NCBI GenBank assembly: GCA_930367215.1 | Contig: OV884057.1 | Location: forward strand, 110,633,284-110,697,283 | DNA from: Pollenia angustigena | Lineage: Eukaryota > Arthropoda > Insecta > Diptera > Polleniidae | Length of the DNA stretch: 64,000 nt | Reading direction: 5' to 3' | Shown here: one piece after another, positions 10,801 through 22,491 of the stretch | Position numbering within the stretch: position 1 is the stretch's first letter | How the letters are laid out: every line of letters begins with the position of its first letter | Translations under genes and position numbers: made by a program | The notes under the pieces: model-generated | Seen by the model: the letters and a program-made list of their open reading frames with translations, nothing else | Told to the model about the DNA's origin: nothing | Database searches by the model: none

Positions 10801-13800
10801 AAAAGCTGGGACCAATAGAAGATAATTGTACCCATGGTGAAATAAACAGGTGGCAGCACTAGGCCAGATGACGATTTTTTGCTCTTGCATTGTTTGTCTA
10901 GGTTTATGCCAAAGTTTTGTTTATGTTTACAAAAAGTCCACGTTTTGTGCTGTGATTATTGTATTTTATTAAAGTTTTTTATAATTTTAAATAAAAATAA
11001 ATAATATATTGATTATAATTAAATAAAAATTGGGTAAAAATTTATTTATTTCATTCCGTTCAGCGGCACGCTTTGATTTTTGTTGAATGTAATTTTTGAC
11101 GTAAACGGTGATGTAATTTCCATTTTTGTTGTAATGTTGTATTTGTTGCCGTAACGATGCCACCTGCTTATTCCACCATGATTGTACCTTTATATTTAGT
11201 TAAATATCAACTATGGGCGGGCAACGCTGCGAGCACGGCTGGTTCTTAGTGCATTATGATGATACAAATTTTTGTTAAACTATAAAGAAAAAATATTATT
11301 AAAGAAAAATCTCGTAAAAATGCATTTTGTATATTTTTAGTGGAGCATTTGAAATCGAATCCAGATGTGCGCGAAAAGTTGTTTATGGCGGCAAAAGAAT
11401 CTCATAGTAACTTTTTGAACAGAAATTGTATTATGCAAAGTGATTTCCTGAATAGAATAGATGCCTCAGCAACGACACCACCTTCAATACCTTCTATTGT
11501 GGTCAACAACAAAATTTCTGTGCAACATGATGCTCTATTCACTAACATCCTAAGTAATTATTATAATGACTTGGATAAAAATCATAGTCAAAACATAATT
11601 TTAGTAAACGATCATATCCACAGTCATAATCATAATGATGAACTTAATGGCAACGAGGAGGCAATGCAGCAATTATGGACTGGCGGTGATACGCAATCTA
11701 ATTTTAGTTTCGCTTCTAGCGATTATTACACAAAAGATTGGTTTGACTATCCTACAAAATTTTATACACAATTTCAAGTGCTTTCATGTCGTAATTTCAA
11801 GGAGGCCAAATCACGCATGCTTTCCAAACTAAATTGGTTTCAAACTGTAGGCTTGGCGTTGATGGCAGGTGCAATATGGTTTAATATTCCCCGCACTGAA
11901 GAATATTTACACGATCTCCAGGGATGGATGTTTTTCTCACAAACCTATTGGATGTTGTTTGCTTTGTTTGGCGCTCTCAACTCGTGTAAGTGGAGTAAAA
12001 AATTCGCTCTCATGCGAAAAAAAAACTAATAAGATTTTCTTACAGTTCCATCTGAACGTGAAGTTATTAATAAAGAGAGACGTTCTGGGTCGTATAGATT
12101 GTCCGCTTACTATCTTGCAAAAATGATCGGCGAATTGCCGTTGGTTGTAACGTTGCCAACTGTTTACCTAATGATTTCGTATCCAATGTTAGGCTGTGTT
12201 AGGTGAGATTGTTTTGTTTTTCTAATACTTAAGTGATAGATTTGATGTGTTATTTTTTTGACTAAGAACTTTTTCTAAAAACTCTTCCACTTTTTTTTTA
12301 AATCTCAAAATGAGTTTACAGGGCGGCTTCGAATGAGCTTTGCGATTAGAATTCGTTATACCATATCAACATATACATTAGGGTGACCGTCAAAATCAAA
12401 AGTTGGATTCATTTAGGTCTCACTCGCCAATTTGGTGGGTATTGATAAAAAAACAACTCCAAAAAATTTTTAGGACGATCGTCGAAGGCTAAGCCGTCCC
12501 TCAAGCCCGCCAAAGTTTGAGAATAATCGTAAAGTCCGACTTGTATGAATTATATTTAGGAAAATATTCACCCTTATTCTATTTGGCGTCGGCAATAACA
12601 ACGGCAATTTTAAGGCAACAGCAATTCTTTTAAAGACAACATCAATTCTATGTTAAATTGGTATTTTGTAAGAGTATTATGACGCCGTTGACTATTAATC
12701 GATAATGTTAATAAAATACAGCACACATCTCTAATATTAAAATCACCTGATTCATTTTGTTTACTGTTTTTTTATAAGAAAAAAAATTACATACATATGT
12801 GCTGTTTGTGCAAATTTTAAGTTAAATAAAAATTTTTTTGTAAAAAAATTATGTTTAAATGAAAATTTTTTTGTTATATTAAATTTTCCCAAGTGCCTAA
12901 TGGATTTTTTTTAACCTTTTTAAGATTTGAAAGTTTTTTTCGGCTGAATAAATTTTCTTTTAAATAGAGCCTCATTTAAAAAAGGGAACGTTTTTTCCAA
13001 ACACAATATATTTGCAGCAACATTGCGTTTTTTGGCCCAGGAATAGTACCAGCTCAGCGTTGGAAATTATTTCAACTTTTGACTGTCCCAGCCACTAGTT
13101 TAAAAATTTTGTCTGAGACTCTGGAAGTCATGAAGAGAGAACTTTGTCCACAATGGATAAATTAAAGTTGTATTTCTTTGAAAAGCAGCATTTCCAGGTG
13201 TAATTGGCTGTGTGGACGGAACCCGCATCAAAACTTTAGCTCAGAAAAAAACACCATCTCTTCTTTAATCGCAAGGGATATTTAATTTATTAGGAAAAGA
13301 GACGCTGCATATTCCTCTGGCTAGTGATGGACTTTTTACAAGCTCTTCCACAAGCTTCTCGAACTGGCACTTAGTTGTTATTTTAATTTTTTCAATTAAG
13401 TATACCTTCAAAAAATATATCAAAACACAACACAAATGAAGAAAAATATCAAAACCGCCGTAGAAATCAAAATTGCAGCCAACCATAACGTAAAATTTTT
13501 AAAACACGACACAAAGCAGCACAAGACAACACTAAAAATGCCGACGACAAAATCAAGGGCAATTTAAGGCAACAGCAACGCCAATTTTTTCTTAGAAAAT
13601 ACCAAACATATGTTAACAGTCATCGAAATATGGCAATATTGCCAACGGGAATACGAAATTGAAACAAAACATAAAAAACGGCGTTGTTTACTGTTGACGA
13701 CGCCAAATAGAATAAGGGTGATTATTTTTACATAAAAATCGTTTTATAAGAAGTTGTTGTTAGTAAAGTTTCCAACAACTTTTGCCTTAACAAGTTTTCT

Positions 13801-16800
13801 CTAAAACTCATATTGAACAAAACCTAATTAAAATAAAAAGTAAACAGCAGCATTGATGCGAATTTTTTCTTTAGAACTGTTTTTTCTTACACCCGTAAAT
13901 TTAGCTTTAATAATTGTGTTTAAGTGCGTTTGTAAAAAAAAAAATAGTCAAACGGATATCATTTGTTTCTAACGTACCACGGTCGATAAAGTTGGTGCAA
14001 TTGTACTTTTTTGATACAATTCAAACCCAAAAAGTACGGTGGTACCCCCGTGACTCATTTGGTACTATTTCCAAATTGTTCAAACCTAAATATTTATAAT
14101 TGATGTAAAATGGCAACTCGTATTTACTGTCCAATGAATATAAATGGATTTCAGTGTTTGGTGCAAATGGTTTTGCCAAAGTGCAAATGCAAAATTACGT
14201 AGCGTTTTTATGAAATCTTAAGGAAACTCTGTGTATTTAGTTGTTGGATTTAACAAAACACTAAACTTCGCTATTGTGAATAGATTTTTGCACTTGCTCA
14301 TTGGACGATTGCATATGTCACATTCGAAATCAAGTATCAGCGGCAGCATATAAGCCTTCATGCCAAAATATTATAAAAACAAAGGAACGAAATAGACCGT
14401 AAGTACCAATGGTTTCAAGTGTAACCGAAACAAAAGTATTTTTCTTTTATAAAAAAAATCATTTATTACTATTGTGGTCGAATAAGTACGATTTTACAAG
14501 GTCGTAAGTACGATATTGGTTTTCTCGTTTATCATCCCTGTAACATACCTGCAAGATTTCTTTATTCTTTAAGGGGGCTCTTATATAAAATTGTCAACAC
14601 AGACTAGAAATATATTGAAGAAAAAGCCTCAGAATTGCCAAGGAATCGCCCCATGGGGGATTAAATATATGACGGACCTTCATTAGTTGTTTGTGCTTAA
14701 CATTTTCTTAAAACATACTTATATCATACCTTATATCTCCACCCTTTAGGGGGGCTCCCATACAAATATGCTGGTTTAATATCATTCTTAAATTTGGCCA
14801 CTGCAGCGCCAAGATTGCCCTTAGTTGGGTCAAATGTATGACCAACCTCACATAATTTGTTTTATCCCCATTGCCAAAAAAATTTGGTTTCTAAAACGAC
14901 TACGCATATTAGAAAAACCTATAACAATTGTTAAAGGTAATATTATTGTGGAATTTCGTTTTTGAGCTACGCTGTGCAACCTCCTCCGTTTTCGAAATTT
15001 TGAAAACAAGAGCTAACCTAAAAAACGGTTAGCACCACTGAATTCAGCGTACCCAAATTAGGGTAAAACGCCAGGTGCCCGGCTGGTCGGTTTTTTTTTT
15101 TTTTAATAAATAATGAAAATGTTTTTCAACAAAACTAATTCATAGAAAAATCGTTTCTTTAATGATTAGATTAGATTTTTTAGTGGCTTATTCGATATTT
15201 TCAGTTTATTTTGTTTAATAAGAGATAAATAAAAACTAGTTAAAAAATTTTCTACAAAATTAATATTTTCTAAGTTATTAAACATAAAAGTCAGATTTCA
15301 TGTAAAATTATAATTTTTCTCAAACTTTGGTGGGTTTTAGGGACGGCTTAGTCTTCGCCGATCGTCCTAAAAATTTTTTTAAGTTGTTTTTTTTTATCAA
15401 TACCCACCAAATTGGCGATTGAGACCTAAATAAATCCAACTTTTGATTTTAACGGTCACCCTAGAATACCACCGTACTTTTTGGCTTCGAATTGTATCAA
15501 AAAAGTACATTTGCACCGACTTTATCAACCGTGGTACGTTAGAAACAAATATCTCCGTGAACATAACAAAGTAGTTAACAAAGTAAATCTTGTTTCACTC
15601 AAAAGAAAGAGAGCAACAAAATATGTCTCTCTTCTCCTCATTAAAATTGAGTATTTCTGGCCGAGCAGAACTAAACTTAGGTGCGGCCAAGTTAAAATAG
15701 CGAAATATTGTGAATAGATATGGCAACTTTAGCCATTTTATAGAGAATAATATCTTCTTCTTGTTTTCGGTGTATGGGAGAGTATTTCGGCTTTTAACAA
15801 GATAACAAAGTAAAACCGGAAATGTTATTTATAAAATAATAAATAATTAAAATATTGCGACAAACTATTAGAAAAACTAATATATTTAAACTAGTTTACA
15901 AATGTTTGTGTTGGATTCCTTAAAAATATATATTTTAAGTTTAAAAAAAATAAATTTCTATTAAACTTCACTCATAAATTTCTATTGAACTTCAGTCATT
16001 TTACGTATTTGGCCCTGGAGCCAAATTTAGGACTTCTGACTAACTTCTGTGAATTGGGCGTTGTAGCGGGCCACCTTAGCTACAATTTGACATACATTTC
16101 ATTTTGGGCGCTAGTTTTTTGTAGAACAAAGTTTTCAAAAAAGTATTTCTAGTCAATTCACTCATTTTACTTATTTGGCCCTGGGGCCAAATTTAGGACT
16201 TCTGACTAACTTCTGTGAATTGGGCGTTGTAGCGGGCCACCTTAGCTACAATTAAGCATACATTTCATTTTGGGCGCTAGTTTTTTGTAGAACAAAGTTT
16301 TCAAAAAACAATTTCTAGCCAATTCACTCATTTTACTTTTTTGGCCCTGGGGCCAAATTTAGGACTTCTGACTAACTTCTGTGAATTGGACGTTGTAGCG
16401 GTCCACCTTAGCTACAATTTGACATACATTTCATTTTGGGCGCGAGTTTTTTGTAGAACAAAGTTTTCAAAAAAGTATTTCCAGGCAATTCACTCATTTA
16501 ACTTCTGTCAGACCGTCTGTCTGTTAAAATGGGGTTTCCGAAGCCACCAGATATGATGGGGGCTTGGTTGCGGTATCTTTCTGTCAGGTATTCTTATTAA
16601 ATTTTGCTATTGAAATTCAGCCAGATCGGTCCACAAATGGCTGAGATATGAGCAAAAAACCACGACTACCTCTAATTTTGTCCAAAAATCCCTTGTGGTT
16701 GTTGTATTTTTATTACTTTTTGCTGTATATCTGGGAAACGGCAAAAGCCAAAGTTTCCAAATTGTGTACACACATTTAGGTTGCCAATACACACCATCCT

Positions 16801-19800
16801 ACAAAATGTGGGCGGGATTGGAGAAGTGGGCGTGGTACTTCCCGTACAAAAAAAAATTAAAAATTGTATAAAAACCTAAATTTTAAGGCTGCCATATATC
16901 CTATGGATATGATTTATATACCAAAATATCGGAAATTTTTAGTAGAACATATTTTATAAAAAACTCGGGAAAATCGGTTCAGATACAAAAAAGTTATGAC
17001 CAAAATTTTTAGATAGATCTCCCCGAGTCCAAGCTTTATAACTAAAGTAAATGGTAAATTTCTTCTTTAACACGTCGGTATATAAATCTGTCAAATCGGT
17101 TAAAAAATGGCTGAGTTATCAGCAAAAAACCACGACTACCTCTAATTTTTTTTAAAATTCCCTTGTTGGTGTTGTATTTTTATTACCTTTGGCTGTATAT
17201 CTGGTGAACGGAAAAAGCCAAATTTTCCAAATTAGGTACACACAATTAGGTTGTCAATACACACCATCGTACAGAATGTGGGCGGGATTGAAGAAGTGGG
17301 CGTGGTACCTCCCGTACAAAAAATATCAAAAACTTCATAAAAACCTGAATTTGTGCACTGTTATATGACCGACGGTTACACCTTATATATCAAAAGACCG
17401 GAAATCTTTAGTAGAAAATATTTTCTGAAAAATCGGTTCAGATGCAAAAAAGTTATGACCAAAATAAAATTTTTTTTATTAAAATACCCATTTTCGGGAA
17501 TCATAGATCTTCCCGAGTCCAAACTTTATAACTAAAGTAAATGGTAAATTTCTTTTTCAACACGTCGGTATATAAATCTGCCAAATCGGTTAAAAAATGG
17601 CTGAGTTATAACCGAAATACTGAATCCCCAAAAATTACTCTTTTTATACCCTTCACCGAAGGTAAGAGGGTATATATAACTTTGTCATTCCGTTTGTAAT
17701 TTCTACAATATTGATCCTACACCCTATAAAGTATATATATTCTGGGTCCTTATGAAAAGCGAAGTTCAAATCCGGTTGTCCGTCTCTCCCCTCCCCCCCC
17801 ACCCCCTTCACATTTGTTTACATATACTAGCATAATGCTCAATATGATTTTCGTTATCATCCTTCTTTATTATTTCATCTATTTAACGAAATTATTTTAA
17901 CAAATCGAAACTAGGAATTTTTGTGTTTTTTTGCTACTTAAAAACTCCCCAAACAGATAAAAGAAAACAAACACGCATACTTACATGCCACAAACTATTT
18001 TGGTGAATATATTTCCATATTTCGGTTCACAACTGAAATAAGTTTTATGGTTTACAACTTTGCTATTGTGGAGAACAAAGACATCAAAAGTAATTACAAC
18101 TCAACACAGTGAACATTAAGCGTGCCATATTTCATTTTAATGATACTCAAACAACGTTCCTTCATGGTTTAGTTGTCCAGAGGGTGTGTCAAAATAGAAA
18201 CTGTGAGTTCTCTGGTTCGAATCTTGTTTTTTTAAAAAGAACATTTTTTTTAAATTTTTATTTTTTTTATGTTCTAAAAACGATTTAAAAAAAATTTTTA
18301 CCAGTTTTCGCTTTTTAAGTTAAATTTATAATGAAGTTTAAAGTATTATAAATATGTATGTATACATATGTAAAAATTATTTAGTTTTTGTCTAGTTGCT
18401 CTGTATTCTGCTCCCACAATGGTGAAGGGTATATAAGATTCGGCACAGCCGAATATAGCACTCTTACTTGGTTTATTCTACTTTTAAATCAAACATTTTA
18501 CTTTAGCTGTACTTTTGAGCAGGTAACCACAACTACTGTATTCTTTAAATATATCATTACGATACTTATGCGCCACCCTGTATTTTGTATGGTCATTAGC
18601 ATTTTTGTATATGCTAGACACAGAAGACAAAAATGTAAAGTGTGTAAAAGCAATAAATAAGGTCATACAAAACTTTATGGTTTTAAAAAGTTACTGCTTT
18701 TAAAAACTGTAGAAAAATTGTGTTGCTTGAACAAACATACTTAAAGTAAAATTTTCTCGTTTCTAATGTGCTGTTTTTAAGTGACAGGCGATTGATTGTA
18801 TTGTAAAATTTATATGAAAAACGCTCAGTTTTTAAGTCTTTGGAAACAGCTCATAAGTTCTTCTCAAATGATTTTCTATTTGAGGAAAATTATATTTTGG
18901 TAAAAAAAAATATCAAAAATATGATAAAATCATTTTTCTGGCAACGCTGATGTTCATTATGTTAGTTGGTTCACACAGGTCAAGTTTGAATCTTCAAGTC
19001 TCGAGCTTTTAGGAGAGAGGGGTAAAGAGAATGGAAAGGGGTACATACTTGACCGTACCAGTCAGTTTTGTATTTTTCTTTTCTTTTTTCATCCGTAATA
19101 TAATAAAAAGCTACAAAGTTGAAGGAAAAGAAAACAAAAATTATTTTTGTGCATGAACGTGAACGCAAGTTCAAAAGAAAATTTAAATAAAACTGTTCAA
19201 GTAAACTTGACCTGTGTGAACCAGCACTTAGATTCTAAAAATAATTTAACTTGGTAGCATTTGAGTCACTCTCCTTAAATTGAGTACTTTGATAACTTAA
19301 GCTTCGTACAGACGATGGTCAGATATTACAATATTGTCATTTTTCTGACAATAGTGCCGTTGTCAGATGCATTAATTTTACACATCTGCAAATGAAAATG
19401 AGCTTACAATGATCAGACAGTTGCAAGACATTTTTAGGCAATTTTAATGACAACATTGTAAGATCTGACCAACGTCTGTACGAAGCTTTACTTTGTTATC
19501 TTCTCGGCCGCGAAAGAAATGATATGCGTTTGACTATTTTTTTTTTAAGCAAACGCACACAAACACAAATATTAAAGCTGAATTGACGTGTGTAAGAAAA
19601 AACAGTTCTAAAGAAAAAATTCGCATCAATGCTGCTGTTTACTTTTTATTTTAATTAGGTTTTGTTCAATATGAGTTTTAGAGAAAACTTGTTTAGGCAA
19701 AAGTTGTTGGAAACTTTACTAACAACAACTTCTTAGAAAACGATTTTTATGTAAAATTAATATTTTTCTCAAACTTTGGCGCGCTTGAGGGACGGCTTAG

Positions 19801-22107
19801 CCTTCGCCGATCGTCCTTAAAATTTTTTTGAGTTGTATTTTTATCAATACCCACCGAATTGGGGGTTTAGAGCATGGAAAAATAGAAAAAAATTTGATCC
19901 ATACAGTTAACGACCACCCTAATATAACACTCGTTATTGTTTCTCTTTCGAAAACATTGGAAAATTGACATAGACCTCAGTCCATACCAAAATAAAGAGA
20001 ATTAATTTTAGAAACTGGGAATTATTTCCTTCCGAAGGTAACTTTATATTATATTCAACATTTTTAATTTTTCGAATTTATTCTATGAGCTAAATTTCAG
20101 TTATGTATTTTATAAAGCTTTTTTGTAATAGTTCTATTCCTACAATTTTTCAGAAATGACTTTGTACACTACCAGACTATTATATTGTATTTTCTATTTA
20201 CATTTTACCTTAGCCTTCCGTTGGAAAGCAATGAGGTATATTGAATGTACAGAAAAATTTACAATTATTAGACACCAGCAGAATGTAATGCATTTTCTGG
20301 CCCGCTACGGCCGTCGTCAGCATTCTTTGTGTCTCACTGGATAGTGTTACTTTATAAATTGAATGTATTTAACTCAACTATGTTAACAAATAGAAACTGG
20401 GAATTATTTCCTTCCGAAGGTAACTTTATATTATATTCAACATTTTTAATTTTTCGAATTTATTCTGGTAGTGTACAAAGTCATTTCTGAAAAATTGTAG
20501 GAATAGAACTATTACAAAAAAGCTTTATAAAATACATAACTGAAATTTAGCTCATAGAATAAATTCGAAAAATTAAAAATGTTGAATATAATATAAAGTT
20601 AACTTCGGAAGGAAATAATTCCCAGTTTCTATTTGTTAACATAGTTGAGTTAAATACATTCAATTTATAAAGTAACACTATCCAGTGAGACACAAAGAAT
20701 GCTGACGACGGCCGTAGCGGGCCAGAAAATGCATTACATTCTGCTGGTGTCTAATAATTGTAAATTTTTCTGTACATTCAATATACCTCATTGCTTTCCA
20801 ACGGAAGCCTAAGGTAAAATGTAAATAGAAAATACAATATAATAGTCTGGTAGTGTACAAAGTCATTTCTGAAAAATTGTAGGAATAGAACTATTACAAA
20901 AAAGCTTTATAAAATACATAACTGAAATTTAGCTCATAGAATAAATTCAAAAAATTAAAAATGTTGAATATAATATAAAGTTAACTTCGGAAGGAAATAA
21001 TTCCCAGTTTCTATTTGTTAACATAGTTGAGTTAAATACATTCAATTTATAAAGTAACACTATCCAGTGAGACACAAAGAATGCTGACGACGGCCGTAGC
21101 GGGCCAGAAAATGCATTACATTCTGCTGGTGTCTAATAATTGTAAATTTTTCTGTACATTCAATATACCTCATTGCTTTCCAACGGAAGGCTAAGGTAAA
21201 ATGTAAATAGAAAATACAATATAATAGTCTGGTAGTGTACAAAGTCATTTCTGAAAAATTGTAGGAATAGAACTATTACAAAAAAGCTTTATAAAATACA
21301 TAACTGAAATTTAGCTCATAGAATAAATTCGAGAGAATTAATTTTAATGAAAATTCTGATATTTTAGATATCAAGAAAGTTTTGAACTGAATATTCCAAT
21401 AATTAACATTACAAATGTTGTAAATTGTTTGCTGAGAACTGCGGTAGTAAATTGAAACTATTTGTTAAAACGTTGATCATTTGTGTACTTTCACTTACGT
21501 TTACTTATACTCTAGTAATTTGTTTGTGTTTTCGCCCAATTTTATTTTCAAATTGTTACACTTTATTTTCAGTCTAAAGTTATTTTTCTTGATGTTGATA
21601 TTTTTACTGCTGAATACCGTAGTGGCTCAAAGCGTGGGATTTTTCATTGGTGCCTGTTGTATGGATATGAATGTGAGCATAACCCTTAGTGCTCTTTACA
21701 CACTTGCTACGCAATTATTTGGAGGTTATTTGTCAACTCGTATACCAGAATTCTTAAGCTGGTTACGTTACACTTCGATGATACACTACGCCTATCAAAA
21801 TATGCAAATTTTGGAATTTAGTGAAGGACCTCCAATAGAGTTAGTAGCAAATAAATCCAACCCGTTTATCTCATAACTTACTTTAACTCATTATATCTCA
21901 ATATTTCTCTTTAGATGCAGTCAGCCCAGCAGCTATGAAGTGTGTAAAAGCAATAATACCAAATTTATTCCTTATGAGGAAATTCTGAAAGCCCAAAGCT
22001 CAACATCCCCACTTTGGTTGAATACTTTAGTATTAATGATGTTTTTTCTGGTGTTTAGATGTTTCGGCTATGCAGTACTTCGTTACATACGCTGCCCTAA
22101 AACATGA
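7889..22107 (+). CDS. ABCG-subfamily half-transporter, five 3' exons (5'-incomplete)
   Basis: Exons 7889-8144, 11341-11985, 12046-12202, 21573-21839 and 21915-22107 splice with matching phases (1, 1, 2, 2) into about 505 codons ending in TGA. Residues 1-8 read EPTSGLDS (end of Walker B plus D-loop), then [13 protein letters not shown] with the H-loop and YNPAEFV. A long hydrophilic linker (about 170 residues, N/H/S-rich) precedes the six-helix membrane domain (from [13 protein letters not shown], via [18 protein letters not shown] and [18 protein letters not shown], to LRYIRCPKT). This is the ATPase-then-membrane order of ABCG (White-type) exporters, which act as dimers on sterol, pigment or hormone-like substrates. 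Walker A, signature and start exons are not in view. Donors are GTAAGT, GTAAGT, GTGAGA and GTTAGT; all acceptors are AG. The linker resembles the Drosophila CG9990-type group; the orthologue is unproven. Confidence 0.9.
8145..8516 (+). other. Start of ABCG intron with an uninterrupted copy of a dispersed repeat
   Basis: Contains 8366-8497 (GAATTAGCTGATCGAACG ... CTATCAGCTGTCACTTTAAA), the same repeat that is split by a DINE element at 62062-63463. It therefore serves as the empty-site reference. No coding seen. Confidence 0.5.
8517..9930 (-). mobile_element. Penelope-like element 3' end, split by an insertion
   Basis: 8517-8640 and 9750-9930 match, in order, the 3' UTR and C-terminal coding end of the Penelope-like element at 49430-49870 (GTCCAGGTTT, AAATCATATTTT, TTTCTTTACT, TTTGGGATC, TTTGCACGAAAAGCG, GCACGAAACAGCCCAGA). 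About 1.1 kb of unrelated sequence separates them. Its right edge reads TTGTACCCTA followed by ATATACAT, which resembles the ends of the TAGGGTG group. A 115-codon + strand ORF (9473-9820) lies across this boundary; it is lysine/arginine-rich and unrecognised, and I do not call it a gene. Confidence 0.6.
8568..8609 (-). ncRNA. Hammerhead-ribozyme-like motif in PLE 3' UTR
   Basis: On the - strand: AACC-CTGATGA-T, an imperfect GCTAC/GTTGC arm pair, GAAA, TA, TT, GG. CTGANGA and GAAA are the two conserved hammerhead boxes, and CC/GG could form helix I next to a UU cleavage dinucleotide. Penelope-like elements are known to carry minimal hammerheads at their ends. One extra T before helix II and the weak helices make this a candidate only. 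Confidence 0.4.
9931..10832. other. ABCG intron, decayed DINE-like fragments
   Basis: 10010-10200 and 10660-10790 carry the motifs CTGAACCGATTTTAATGAAAT / CCGATTTTGATGAAATTT, which also occur in the hAT at 1600-1770 and near 34640. They are probably remnants of DINE-2-like repeats. No host exon is evident. Confidence 0.4.
10833..11180. mobile_element. hAT-type MITE, 348 bp
   Basis: TIR CATGGTGAAATAAACAGG / CTGCTTATTCCACCATG with a perfect 8-bp TSD ATTGTACC (10825-10832, 11181-11188). A diverged partial relative (CAAAGTTTTG ... GTCCACGTTTTGTG) lies at about 30880-30995. Confidence 0.8.
12379..15463. mobile_element. TAGGGTG-group element, 3.1 kb, with nested Harbinger
   Basis: Inverted arms of about 150 bp run TAGGGTGACCGTCAAAATC ... 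(12379 on) and ... GATTTTAACGGTCACCCTA (to 15463). Arms include CAATTTGGTGGGTATTGAT and GGACGGCTTAG blocks. The left flank is ATATACAT, close to the ATGTACAT target used by related elements; the right flank (GAATACCA) matches only partly. A truncated inverted relative at 19490-19921 lacks the Harbinger insertion and gives the empty site. Also inside: two ~178-bp degenerate repeats (14560-14900), and 13960-14045, which is repeated in inverse just outside the right end (15469-15550). No transposase is recognised. Confidence 0.65.
12569..13720. mobile_element. Nested non-autonomous PIF/Harbinger element, 1152 bp
   Basis: TIR CACCCTTATTCTATTTGGCG / CGCCAAATAGAATAAGGGTG, flanked by ATT on both sides. 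A nuclease remnant around 13190-13240 reads [20 protein letters not shown], matching the FPGVIGxVDGTHI block of HARBI1-like (DDE_Tnp_4) nucleases. Another remnant precedes it at about 13030-13180. The uninserted sequence is present in the inverted relative near 19740-19760. Confidence 0.65.
15464..15998. other. ABCG intron between repeats
   Basis: 15469-15550 is an inverted copy of 13960-14045 (contains GTACTTTTTTGATACAATTC). The remainder is AT-rich, with no feature recognised. Confidence 0.4.
15999..16500 (+). repeat. Three tandem 166-bp repeats
   Basis: GGCCCTGG(A/G)GCCAAATTTAGG recurs at 16011, 16177 and 16343, an exact 166-bp period with few differences. The array runs straight into DINE-1-like sequence at about 16505. 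That is how internal minisatellites of DINE-type elements are usually placed, so it probably belongs to that element. Confidence 0.75.
16501..18472 (+). mobile_element. DINE-1-like copies, truncated plus complete, head to tail
   Basis: 16501-17640 matches the interior of the copy at 1-860, with two internal near-repeats of the 'GGCAAAAGCCAAA..TTTCCAAATT' segment. A fresh 5' end, TTATACCCTTCACC, starts at 17645 and the copy runs through to GGTGAAGGGTATATAAG, the ATTCGGC/GCCGAAT hairpin and CTTACTTG near 18470. The arrangement repeats that seen at 1-2823. Confidence 0.7.
18473..18964. other. ABCG intron, no recognised feature
   Basis: Short ORFs on both strands without motifs. No TIR or host exon found. 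Confidence 0.4.
18965..19227. mobile_element. Harbinger-type MITE, 263 bp
   Basis: TIR core TGGTTCACACAGGTCAAGTT / AACTTGACCTGTGTGAACCA with TTA duplicated at 18962-18964 and 19228-19230. Interior carries no coding sequence. Confidence 0.75.
19300..19487. mobile_element. Harbinger-type MITE, 188 bp (copy 1)
   Basis: TIR AGCTTCGTACAGACGATGGT / ...ACGTCTGTACGAAGCT, TTA on both sides. A second, inverted copy lies at 59814-60002 with the same length, showing a family with a stable unit. Confidence 0.8.
19490..19921 (-). mobile_element. Truncated TAGGGTG-group element (relative of 12379-15463)
   Basis: Reverse complement of 12379-12560 joined to 13725-13970, ending ...CGACCACCCTA at 19921. It lacks the 1.15-kb Harbinger insert and so documents that insertion. 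Confidence 0.65.
20011..21330. repeat. Inverted and tandem array of a 382-bp unit
   Basis: One unit runs forward (20011-20392, followed by a 74-bp start of the next). From 20466 two units run in reverse with an exact 382-bp period (TGGTAGTGTACAAAGTCAT at 20466, 20848 and 21230). The copies differ at only a few positions. Each unit keeps a 62-codon ORF ([11 protein letters not shown] ... RQHSLCLTG; 20156-20344 +, 20866-20678 -, 21248-21060 -). The ORF is preceded by TTTTTCAG, an acceptor-like string. Low divergence suggests recent amplification. The ORF does not fit any part of the surrounding ABCG protein. Confidence 0.8.
21331..21572 (+). other. End of the 9.4-kb ABCG intron
   Basis: No transposon is recognised. 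A polypyrimidine stretch and TTTATTTTCAG lead into the exon at 21573. Confidence 0.5.
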
Positions 22108-22194
22108 TAACAGAATTCAAAAGGACTTATGAAGCAGCCAATTCCAAAGTTTATATTATCGTTATAATGCAACATTGTCTATAATTATTACATA

Positions 22195-22200
22195 ATTAAA
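22195..22200 (+). promoter_or_regulatory. Candidate poly(A) signal of the ABCG gene
   Basis: ATTAAA lies 88 bp after the stop. A canonical AATAAA occurs at 22342-22347, but inside the MITE at 22236-22392. Which one is used cannot be told from sequence. Confidence 0.35.
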
Positions 22201-22235
22201 AGTAATTTAGGTTAGCCATCATTTGAAAATAGTAA

Positions 22236-22392
22236 AGGCTGAGTTAGCCGGGAGTAATAGTAACTTAACCTTAACTTAAAAAAGTAAGACCAATCTATTT
22301 CTTGCAGATTTAGACGTTACATCTTACTTTACATACAACAAAATAAAGAAGCTGATTTGCAACGTCACTGTTACTCCCGGCTAACTGAGCCT
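22236..22392. mobile_element. Harbinger-type MITE, 157 bp (GGCTCAGTTAGCCGGGA family, copy 1)
   Basis: TIR AGGCTGAGTTAGCCGGGAGT / ACTCCCGGCTAACTGAGCCT, TAA on both sides (22233-22235, 22393-22395). It sits just downstream of the ABCG stop. Other copies are at 43212-43351 and 63566-63773. Confidence 0.75.
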
Positions 22393-22491
22393 TAAGCCAT
22401 AAAACATAACACGTGTAAGCACTAACGTATTTTCATATCGTTAAAAAAGAAAAACACTCTTATTTAAGCCAATCATACTACATGTGTACAT

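Noticed and set aside
11340..12029. Apparent gene start of a 229-codon ORF
   Set aside because: The initial codon is GTG formed across an intron acceptor (TTTTTAG); the exon joins upstream coding in phase 1 as EFV-L-EHLKSN. It is an internal ABCG exon, and the last ~14 codons are intron read-through.
15999..16500. CRISPR-like or satellite array
   Set aside because: Only three units of 166 bp, without spacers, and continuous with a DINE-1-like element in a eukaryotic genome.
20156..20344. Extra or duplicated ABCG exon (acceptor-like TTTTTCAG plus ORF)
   Set aside because: Sequence does not fit the membrane-domain protein, the ABCG exons join in phase without it, and it exists in inverted copies.
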